A stretch of DNA of 64,000 nucleotides from Desulfuromonadaceae bacterium. GTDB lineage: Bacteria > Desulfobacterota > Desulfuromonadia > Geobacterales > Pseudopelobacteraceae. Under the pieces are notes generated by a model. The model did no database searches. It saw nothing but the letters and a program-made list of their open reading frames with translations, and was not told the DNA's origin. Below, one piece after another: positions 1 through 7,399 of this stretch (position 1 is the stretch's first letter; each line of letters opens with the position of its first letter). The stretch lies in assembly GCA_028683855.1 (NCBI GenBank), contig JAQUHA010000005.1, positions 1-64,000 on the forward strand. The letters are read 5' to 3'. Both the position numbers and the translations under genes were made by a program.

Positions 1-81
1 CTACTGGGCATCATCTACCTGACGTTGAAGAACAGATGGGTGTTTGAGGACTTCTCAAACTTCGTAATAAAAGATGCATAA
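1..81 (+). CDS. C-terminal fragment of an ORF truncated by the window edge (LLGIIYLTLKNRWVFEDFSNFVIKDA*); possibly a transposase tail
   Basis: Frame 1 open from base 1 to TAA at 79-81. The resemblance to transposase C-termini is only an impression. Confidence 0.3.
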   Translation, partial: LLGIIYLTLKNRWVFEDFSNFVIKDA

Positions 82-129
82 AAGTAACACCAAAATCAAG
101 AGGAGTAGAATTCTTTCATAGGAGCAACC

Positions 130-1314
130 ATGAAATTCACTATCTCCAAAGCACCGCTTGTCGCAGCCCTTGCACGCTGCGCCGCCATCGCCGGGTCAAA
201 ATCAATGGCGATACTCGACAACTGCCTGATCACCGTCATTCCCGCCGCAATCAAACTCTTTGCCACTGATCTGGAGGTTGGCTATGAAACCGCAATAGAG
301 ATCCGCGACCCCGACTTTGCCGACTGTGAATTCACCAGCTGCCTGCTGGCAAAAAAACTGCACGAAATTGCCAAAGCCATGCCGATCAGCGACGTCACAA
401 TCGACATCGATGCCGCTACGCATAAATTCACCATCAGCGGTGGTACCTTCTCCACAACTCTGGACGGGCATGATGCCACCGACTACCCGCAACCGCCGAT
501 CATCACCGGCGAACCGCTCGCCATTCCAGCCGCCCAGCTGCTAGAAGCAATCGCCCCCGTCGCCTACTGCCAGAGCAAAGACGGCTCAAAGCCAAACCTT
601 GAAGGGGTATGGCTGAAATTCGAAGAAAATCACGACGGAGACGTATTCATCACCACCGCCGCCACCGATGGCCACCGTCTCTGCCTTAACACCACCCCGA
701 TCACCGGCGACTATGATTCCGAACCGCTGGACTACATCCCGGCACTGGCAAAAGGGATCGTCATCCCCTCAAAAGCTATCGGCGAAATACTCCACCTGGA
801 CACAACACCGGACGATGAAACGCCATGCCCTTGTGTAATCACCATCGCAGAAAACAAACTCGTGCTCACCGTCCGCGAAGAACGCCTCACTATTACCCTC
901 TGCGGCCTCGAATTCCCCGACGTTAACCGCGTCATCCCGCAAGGCACAACCGGCAAAATCATCATCAAACGTCAAGCCCTCATAGACGCCATCACTCGCG
1001 TGAAAATTGCCACCGACAAAGAGAACATGCGCGGCATCAACCTCGACGCCTTGGAAGATCGCAGCGGCATAACCCTCTCAGCCACTATGCCGCAGCAGAA
1101 CATTGAAGCCACCGACCAGATCACCGCCGAACTGATTAACTATCCATGCGTGATACCGATTCGCTTCTGCTCCGACTACCTGCTGCAGGCCCTCGGCAAC
1201 ATGGCACAGACACAAATCGAGTTGAACTTTAAAGATCCGCTTTCACCCATGCTGATTACTCCGGCCGGCACTGATTTTCCGCAGGCCGTTGTCATGCCGA
1301 TGCGGGGTGCCTGA
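130..1314 (+). CDS. Phage-encoded DNA polymerase III beta subunit (DnaN-like sliding clamp)
   Basis: 394 aa with DnaN-like architecture: N-terminal MKFTISKAPLVAAL, central FPDVNRVIPQ, C-terminal VVMPMRGA matching the DnaN VxMPMR end. Shine-Dalgarno AGGAGC upstream. Followed by phage genes. Confidence 0.85.
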   Translation: MKFTISKAPLVAALARCAAIAGSKSMAILDNCLITVIPAAIKLFATDLEVGYETAIEIRDPDFADCEFTSCLLAKKLHEIAKAMPISDVTIDIDAATHKFTISGGTFSTTLDGHDATDYPQPPIITGEPLAIPAAQLLEAIAPVAYCQSKDGSKPNLEGVWLKFEENHDGDVFITTAATDGHRLCLNTTPITGDYDSEPLDYIPALAKGIVIPSKAIGEILHLDTTPDDETPCPCVITIAENKLVLTVREERLTITLCGLEFPDVNRVIPQGTTGKIIIKRQALIDAITRVKIATDKENMRGINLDALEDRSGITLSATMPQQNIEATDQITAELINYPCVIPIRFCSDYLLQALGNMAQTQIELNFKDPLSPMLITPAGTDFPQAVVMPMRGA

Positions 1315-1315
1315 G

Positions 1316-1396
1316 ATGGCTAAAGATTTTGTGCAGATGGATCTGCTGGTACGGAGCGAGCCGGAAGTGCAATCATGGCGGCTGATGCAAGAGTAA
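1316..1396 (+). CDS. Possible 26-aa small ORF (MAKDFVQMDLLVRSEPEVQSWRLMQE)
   Basis: ATG at 1316, 1 nt after the clamp gene TGA; ends TAA 1394-1396. Very short. Confidence 0.3.
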   Translation: MAKDFVQMDLLVRSEPEVQSWRLMQE

Positions 1397-1444
1397 TTTA
1401 ACGATCAGCTTTGAGCCGCTTGACGGCTCTAAAAAGCTGGTTAA

Positions 1445-1801
1445 ATGAGCGAGGGGGTGGTCATGGATGAGAAAATATTGCAATGGTTGGGCTGGGAAAA
1501 AGACAAAGATCCTGCGTTTTTCAAATTTCCGAAACAGGGCAGAACAGATGCAAAGTTTATGCTGGCTGTGGATGTTCCGAAATACTCCACTTCCGATGCT
1601 GTCGCTGTTACTTTGCTGCCGGTTCTGACTGAAAAGGGTTTTAAGTGCACCCTCGAAAGTTGCCCGTCGCACCACAATCTCGGCGGCGGTATCGGATATC
1701 TTTTCCAGATCAGCAAAGAGACGTGGAAATATTCCTGTTTGCAGCCAACTATCAGCGAAGCGATATGCCAAGCTACGGTTAAGTTGATCGAGTCCATTTA
1801 A
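1445..1801 (+). CDS. Hypothetical phage protein (perhaps related to the phage ABA-sandwich domain family)
   Basis: 118 aa (GWEKDKDPAFFKFPKQ...YSTSDAVAVTLLP...QATVKLIESI). The start could be 1445 or the ATG at 1463. Confidence 0.55.
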   Translation: MSEGVVMDEKILQWLGWEKDKDPAFFKFPKQGRTDAKFMLAVDVPKYSTSDAVAVTLLPVLTEKGFKCTLESCPSHHNLGGGIGYLFQISKETWKYSCLQPTISEAICQATVKLIESI

Positions 1802-1881
1802 CTTCGAAATCAACGGCCTGCCCGTTGAATTTTCGTGGTTAGACGGCGCGAAGCGTCCGCAGGTTTTAAAAGGAGAGCAGC

Positions 1882-2022
1882 ATGATCCACCCACGCGCAC
1901 TACCAATAATCATGATCATATGCAGCCTCTTCGCCTCGATTATTTACGCACTTTATGGCGACTATCGACGTTCTGTGTACTGGGCGGCCGCTGCTGTTCT
2001 TAACATCTCGGTGACCTTCTGA
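1882..2022 (+). CDS. Small (46 aa) predicted membrane protein
   Basis: Not in the ORF track. ATG at 1882 after AGGAGAGCAGC; translation MIHPRALPIIMIICSLFASIIYALYGDYRRSVYWAAAAVLNISVTF*; two hydrophobic stretches. Confidence 0.55.
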   Translation: MIHPRALPIIMIICSLFASIIYALYGDYRRSVYWAAAAVLNISVTF

Positions 2023-2023
2023 C

Positions 2024-2677
2024 ATGAGTGAACACGCTGCACATCTCCAGGCGATACTGGACTCCGCAATCGAAGCGGCCAAAGTACAGGCAACCTCCGC
2101 CACTATTTCCGCCGTGGAGAAAGCACGGAGAGCACTGGACGACTACAACGGAACAGCCAACTCCGGCGAAAAATTCACCACCCAGACCGCCGCCCTGGAA
2201 TACCTGCAGCGCACCTGGCAGATCGAAAAAAGCAAGCTCTCCAAAGACTGCAAAGACGGCAAAGTCCCGCGCAAAGAAGGTCTTTATCACGCCAAAGACC
2301 TCGACTTTTACGCCGAAGCAGTCCACCTGAAAGCAAAAACCAGCGCACCGGCAACCATATCAGACGGCAAAGACCGCCTCACCATGGCCATGGCCGAAGA
2401 GCGCGAGCTGAAACTCTCCCAGCTGCGCGGCCAACTGATCGACGCCGCCGAAGAAGAGGCGCGCGACGCAAAACTCTGGGCAGCGGTCAAGAGCGATATC
2501 GAAAACCACGCCCCGGCTATTGTCCGCGAACTCATCAACCGGGTTCTGCCGCTGACTGAAGACGATGATTTAAAACAGAGAATACTCGGCCTCTCCCACG
2601 AATTGCGGCTCACCTATGAAGACGCAGTTGCCGACATTTTCGACCGATACGCCACGGACGGAGGGATTGACGCATGA
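2024..2677 (+). CDS. Hypothetical phage protein, possible terminase small subunit / Nu1-like
   Basis: 217 aa; immediately upstream of and overlapping the large terminase; contains YLQRTWQIEKSKLSKDCKDGKVPRKEGLYHAKDLDFYAE. Confidence 0.5.
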   Translation: MSEHAAHLQAILDSAIEAAKVQATSATISAVEKARRALDDYNGTANSGEKFTTQTAALEYLQRTWQIEKSKLSKDCKDGKVPRKEGLYHAKDLDFYAEAVHLKAKTSAPATISDGKDRLTMAMAEERELKLSQLRGQLIDAAEEEARDAKLWAAVKSDIENHAPAIVRELINRVLPLTEDDDLKQRILGLSHELRLTYEDAVADIFDRYATDGGIDA

Positions 2678-4554
2678 TCCCCTTCCGCCCTGCAGAACGC
2701 AGAGTATTCCGTAAACGCACCCGGCTGGCTGGCCCCCAATGGATGGAGCGCAATATCCACGTTCCGATCGGTTCACGCCAGGGGTTGTACCGCAATAATA
2801 ACAATCCGGCAATGTATGGCATTCTTGACTGGTCGACTCGCCCCTTTGTCCGCGTCACAGTCCTGGGCAAAGGGATCCAGATCGGCGGCACCCTCGGCTT
2901 CTATGGCCTGCTGCTGCGGGAGGGTGAATATACCTCAGACAACGCCCTGATCGTCGTTGCCGACGAACGCACCCTGAAAAAACTGATCAAAAAACGTCTG
3001 CAAAAAATGATCGACCAGAGCCCCACACTGGCAACCATTAAAAGCACTAACCCCGATGACACCACCATGTACAGCATCACTCTGGGGCATGGCTTCACCA
3101 TTGACGGCGCATGGGCAAGCTCCGAAACATCCGTGTCGTCAGAATCATACCGCGTCGTCATTCTGGATGAGATCAGCAAATATAAAACCCGTGGCAACAT
3201 CGAAGATGCCAAAGCCCGTGCCACCGTATTCCCTGACACGCATAAAATATGGATACTATCATCACCCGGAATAGACACCGACGATCCGGACAACCGGGAT
3301 CCACTCACCAAAGAAGCAGAAGCGTGCGACGTCATGATGGAATTTCACGCCATCTGCCCGACCTGCGGAGTCGAACAGGTCATGACCTTTGACCGCTTTA
3401 AATGGCCGGGTCAGGCGACTCTCTCCGGTGACATCGAAGCAAATATCAAAGCCATCCGCCGCAACCGCTCGGCTTGGTACGAATGCGAGCATTGCAGTGC
3501 AAGGTGGAACGATTATCAGCGGGATAAAGCCGTCCTTGCCGCCATGCACACCGGCTGGAAGTCCACCGACGGCTGCGATATCGAACAGCCGCGCAGCCTC
3601 TATTTTCACTACCCGTCATGGCTCTCGCCCTATGTCTCCATCTCCGATGTCGTCGCCGACTGGTTTGAGGCGCAAGGGGATGAGGAAAAGCTGGGTAAAT
3701 GGCACAACCGCCACGGCGGAATAGCCCACAGAGTAAACGCCATCGCCGCCCCTGAGTTATCGTCGCTTGAAAGTCGCACCGAAGCATACAGCGCGGAAGT
3801 TCCGATGGATGCCGGTATCCTCACCGCCGGAGTCGACGTGCAGCTGGATCGTCTGGAAATTGAGGTTGTCGGCTGGGGTCTCGGCAACGAATCGTGGGGG
3901 ATTGAAAACGCTGTCCTGTATGGCGACCCTCGCCTGCCGGATGTCTGGAAACAGCTCGACGCATTCCTGCTCCGTCGCTGGCGGCATGAATCCGGCGAAA
4001 GCATCGGGCTCGGTCGTGTCTTTATCGATTCCGGCTACTGCACCAGCCACGTCTACAAGTTCACCGCCCCGCGCAAAGCGCGTGGTGTCTATGCCGTCAA
4101 GGGTGCTTCCGGACATGATGCCCCGGAAATACTCGGCCCCACCAAGCAGCGCATCGGTGCAATCAAAGCGGAGGTATTCATTCTGGGCGGCAATAAACTG
4201 AAGACCACCATGTTCAGCTATCTGGCTAGTGAACAGCCCGGCGCCGGTTACTGCCATTTCCCTGAAACTTATGATAAAGAATGGTTTGAGCAGATCCAGA
4301 CTGAGCATCAGGTTGCCAAGCGGATCGGCGGCAAACCTGCGCAGGTCTGGGAAAAAAAGAAAGGGAATCTGCGCAATGAAGCGGTTGACAAGCGGCAGTA
4401 TGCGCTGGCGGCGTTAATGAGCATGCGGATAAACATCAAGGGGCTGATAGAAAGCCTTAAAGCAGCAGCAGAAGCGCAAAAAGCACCACAGCAGACGGCA
4501 GGCAATCATAGATTTTCACCGCGTGGCGGGTTCGTCAAGGGGTGGAGGCGATAA
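2674..4554 (+). CDS. Phage terminase large subunit, GpA family
   Basis: 626 aa; GpA-like features: RPFVRVTVLGKGIQIGGT, VILDEISKY, zinc-binding-type CPTCGVEQVMTFDRFKWPG...WYECEHCSARW, TAGVDVQLDRLEIEVVGWG. Confidence 0.85.
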   Translation: MIPFRPAERRVFRKRTRLAGPQWMERNIHVPIGSRQGLYRNNNNPAMYGILDWSTRPFVRVTVLGKGIQIGGTLGFYGLLLREGEYTSDNALIVVADERTLKKLIKKRLQKMIDQSPTLATIKSTNPDDTTMYSITLGHGFTIDGAWASSETSVSSESYRVVILDEISKYKTRGNIEDAKARATVFPDTHKIWILSSPGIDTDDPDNRDPLTKEAEACDVMMEFHAICPTCGVEQVMTFDRFKWPGQATLSGDIEANIKAIRRNRSAWYECEHCSARWNDYQRDKAVLAAMHTGWKSTDGCDIEQPRSLYFHYPSWLSPYVSISDVVADWFEAQGDEEKLGKWHNRHGGIAHRVNAIAAPELSSLESRTEAYSAEVPMDAGILTAGVDVQLDRLEIEVVGWGLGNESWGIENAVLYGDPRLPDVWKQLDAFLLRRWRHESGESIGLGRVFIDSGYCTSHVYKFTAPRKARGVYAVKGASGHDAPEILGPTKQRIGAIKAEVFILGGNKLKTTMFSYLASEQPGAGYCHFPETYDKEWFEQIQTEHQVAKRIGGKPAQVWEKKKGNLRNEAVDKRQYALAALMSMRINIKGLIESLKAAAEAQKAPQQTAGNHRFSPRGGFVKGWRR

Positions 4555-4766
4555 TGGCAGGAAAATATATGACGATTGGCCAGCTTGCAAAACGATTTGA
4601 AGTTTCAGAGCGTACCATTAAAAACTGGTGGCTGTCCGGTAAAACCCCGCTGGAGCTGTTCTGTCCACGCCATCTGATCGGGAGCAGCGGCCTCCGATTC
4701 ACAAGGAAAAGTGTGGAAGTTTTTGAGGGTGAATGCCACGTGAAGCCGGAGGACTACACGGAATAG
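4554..4766 (+). CDS. Small helix-turn-helix (MerR/excisionase-like) protein
   Basis: MAGKYMTIGQLAKRFEVSERTIKNWWLSGKTP: HTH pattern. TAATG overlap with the terminase stop. Confidence 0.6.
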   Translation: MAGKYMTIGQLAKRFEVSERTIKNWWLSGKTPLELFCPRHLIGSSGLRFTRKSVEVFEGECHVKPEDYTE

Positions 4767-4797
4767 CCTCTGTACATCCTCGGAAAAGGATGGAAAA

Positions 4798-5445
4798 ATG
4801 TGGAAAAAGGCGAAATCTCTGGAAAAAGGTGGAAAAGGCTTACTGCCCTTTCCATTTTTTTTTATGCATTGTTGCCACATGAGCATAGAGCCACTAAAAA
4901 AAGAACCATCCATAATTTATGCAGGCGACACCATAAACTGGTTAATAACTCTGCCGGACTATCCCGCCTCTGCGGGATGGACTCTCAAATACAACGCTGT
5001 CGCTGCTGGCGGCAGGTTCGCGCTCTCATCCGCCCCCTCCTCGGATGATCACGCTGTAACCGCTGCCAGCGCTGCAACCAGCGCATACCCTGCCGGAACC
5101 TATAGCCTCACAAAATACGTTGAACACACCGACACCACCCGAGTCACTCTTGCTGAACTCTCCTTAATCGTTAAACCTGATCTGGCAGGAACCGTCAGCG
5201 CTACCGATACGAGGGGCCACGTTAAAAAAATGCTGGACGCTATCGAGGCGGTTCTGGAAGGAACGGCGACAACCGACCAGGCAGAGCTGACTATTGACGG
5301 CACCACCATCAAGAGACGATCCGTCACCGATCTGCTGGCGCTCCGTTCCAGATACCTGGAGTATTGGAAGCAGGAACAGCAGGCCGCAAATATGGCCGCA
5401 GGTATCGGTGGCAACGGAAATAAGATTCTGGTGAGGTTTAAGTAA
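4798..5445 (+). CDS. Phage head protein with a gpW-like C-terminal region; the start may instead be 4879
   Basis: C-terminus SVTDLLALRSRYLEYWKQEQQAANMAAG resembles gpW-like joining proteins. AAAGGATGGAAAA precedes ATG 4798, but the N-terminal 27 codons run through a terminator-like hairpin. Confidence 0.5.
   Translation: MWKKAKSLEKGGKGLLPFPFFFMHCCHMSIEPLKKEPSIIYAGDTINWLITLPDYPASAGWTLKYNAVAAGGRFALSSAPSSDDHAVTAASAATSAYPAGTYSLTKYVEHTDTTRVTLAELSLIVKPDLAGTVSATDTRGHVKKMLDAIEAVLEGTATTDQAELTIDGTTIKRRSVTDLLALRSRYLEYWKQEQQAANMAAGIGGNGNKILVRFK
4830..4863 (+). terminator. Intrinsic-terminator-like hairpin with T9 tract in the phage head operon
   Basis: TGGAAAAGGC (4830-4839), loop TTACT, GCCCTTTCCA (4845-4854): 9 of 10 positions paired, followed by TTTTTTTTT (4855-4863). 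Confidence 0.6.
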
Positions 5446-5873
5446 TGGGTGCTTATTTGACACCGCTCGGCGGAGTAGCCGTACAGCTTATCAATAAAAC
5501 CGGTGCGCCATCGGTCAAAGGTTCGCTTGTTTGTCCCAGTCCGTCCACTGATGCGGCTGTCAGATTAACCGAAACTGACGACATTGATCCCTGCGGTGTA
5601 ATCCTTAATTCCGGGGTATCTGATGGCAGTGATGTCTGGGTAGTTGTTTCCGGGGTTGCCGAAGTGCTGTTGGAAGATAGCACTGCAGCAACAAGAGGAT
5701 ACTGGGCGCGGACAAGCATCACGCAGGCTGGCCGAGCAAACATAACAGCAGCCGTACCGGCAGGCGGAACAATTACGGCAATTGAAGCACATATGAAAGA
5801 GGTCGGACACTCGCTTGAAAGTGTAACTGCTGGAACTAATAAACTCTGCAGAATCTTTTTTCACACTAATTGA
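5445..5873 (+). CDS. DUF2190-like capsid cement/decoration protein
   Basis: 142 aa small beta-rich protein between terminase and portal (MGAYLTPLGGVAVQLINKTGAPSVKGSLV...); position and pattern of capsid cement proteins. Confidence 0.5.
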   Translation: MGAYLTPLGGVAVQLINKTGAPSVKGSLVCPSPSTDAAVRLTETDDIDPCGVILNSGVSDGSDVWVVVSGVAEVLLEDSTAATRGYWARTSITQAGRANITAAVPAGGTITAIEAHMKEVGHSLESVTAGTNKLCRIFFHTN

Positions 5874-5881
5874 GGCGAACG

Positions 5882-7399
5882 ATGGGCGTAATCACCTGGC
5901 TTGCTCAAAAACTGAACCCGGCAACTCCAGCACCTCAACAGAGAGCGTATGCTGGCGCACGGCTAGACCGTCTCTCCACCGCTTTTGGTTTCGGCGGTAA
6001 TCAGTCCGTAGACGCCGGTTTGAGGTTTGCGCTGCCTACCCTGCGAAATCGTTCACGGGATCTTGCGGAAAATAACGACTACATCGCCGGGTATCTTGAA
6101 CTGCTTGGCAATAAGGTGATTGGTGCGACCGGTATCCGCTTACAGGTAAAAAGCCGGGGCGGTGACGGTAAGTTGGATCGTGAAGCTAACAATGCTATCG
6201 AGTCCGCGTGGAAAGCATGGGGCAAAAAAGGAATTTGCGATGTAACAGGCAAACTTTCATGGGTTGAGCTTCAACGGCTCTCCCTGATTAGTATGGCACG
6301 GGACGGTGAAGTTTTTATCCGTATTGTAAAACAGCTCCGAATCAATAAATTCAACTTTGCTCTGCAATTGATTGAAGCCGATCAGGTAGATATCAACAAA
6401 AACGACATACTGTCAAACGGCAACATCATCCGCATGGGTGTCGAGCTCAACCAGTGGGGCAAACCGGTTGCCTATCATGTTTTTGAAACTCACCCGGGAG
6501 ATATAAATCTTGGTGCTGGAACTCAGTTTAAAACCATCCGTATCTCTGCCGATGAAATGATCCACCTCTATCGCCAGCTCCGCCCTGGACAGACTCGCGG
6601 GGTACCATGGACAGCAGCAGTAATGACCAGGCTACATCATATGGGAGCATACGAAGAGGCGGCGATTATAAACGCCCGTTTCGGTGCCTCAAAAATGGGC
6701 TTTTATACGAAAAACGCGGGCGCTGGCGATTTGCCCTCAGACGGTAAAGACGAATCTGGAAACCTGATCAGCGAAGTTGAGCCGGGCCAACTGGAAGTAT
6801 TACCGGAAGGTTATGACATAAAGACGTTTGATCCGACTTATCCCTCCAATGAGTATGACCCATTTATCAAGCGTCAAGTCAAGGGTGCCAGCTGCGGCCT
6901 GCCTGGCGCGACTTATTCCGATCTTTCAAACGATCTGGAAAGTGTCAACTTTTCCAGTATCCGTCAAGGCACTCTAAACGCCCGTGATTCATACCGTGCT
7001 CTACAGCAGTTGATGATCGACATTCTCTGTATCCCTATTTATGAACTATGGCTCGGTCAGTCACTGGATTTCGGTCTGTTGGTAATTATCAGCAATAAAC
7101 GCGGCCCGAACGTCACACTGCCTGCTGGCAATTATGACAAATACAACACCCCGCTTTTTGTTGGTCGCGGTTGGGATTGGGTTGATCCACTGAAAGATCA
7201 AAAAGCCAACAGCGAAGCACTTTTGAACAACCTGACAACCCGCACCAGAATAGCCGCCGAATGTGGCGAAGATTTCGAGGAAATTCTAGCAGAACGCGCG
7301 CAAGAAAATGAACTTGCTGAATCTTTCGGAATCAGCCTTGACCCGCTGCCTACTACGCAGACAACAGGAGACACCAATAATGCAAACGCAAACCCTTAA
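5882..7399 (+). CDS. Phage portal protein, lambda family
   Basis: LPTLRNRSRDLAENNDYIAGYLELLGNKVIGATGIRL...RDGEVFIRI...DEMIHLYRQLRPGQTRGVPWTAAVMTRLHHMGAYEEAAI: lambda gpB-like. Confidence 0.9.
   Translation: MGVITWLAQKLNPATPAPQQRAYAGARLDRLSTAFGFGGNQSVDAGLRFALPTLRNRSRDLAENNDYIAGYLELLGNKVIGATGIRLQVKSRGGDGKLDREANNAIESAWKAWGKKGICDVTGKLSWVELQRLSLISMARDGEVFIRIVKQLRINKFNFALQLIEADQVDINKNDILSNGNIIRMGVELNQWGKPVAYHVFETHPGDINLGAGTQFKTIRISADEMIHLYRQLRPGQTRGVPWTAAVMTRLHHMGAYEEAAIINARFGASKMGFYTKNAGAGDLPSDGKDESGNLISEVEPGQLEVLPEGYDIKTFDPTYPSNEYDPFIKRQVKGASCGLPGATYSDLSNDLESVNFSSIRQGTLNARDSYRALQQLMIDILCIPIYELWLGQSLDFGLLVIISNKRGPNVTLPAGNYDKYNTPLFVGRGWDWVDPLKDQKANSEALLNNLTTRTRIAAECGEDFEEILAERAQENELAESFGISLDPLPTTQTTGDTNNANANP

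Noticed and set aside
1373-1906. 177-aa ORF on the - strand
   Set aside because: Antisense to the better supported + strand ORF 1445..1801 and the small ORF 1882..2022; no SD or recognisable domain; all surrounding phage genes are +.
3757-4308. 183-aa - strand ORF inside the terminase gene
   Set aside because: Shadow ORF opposite a clearly recognisable GpA terminase; long antisense frames are expected with this codon bias.
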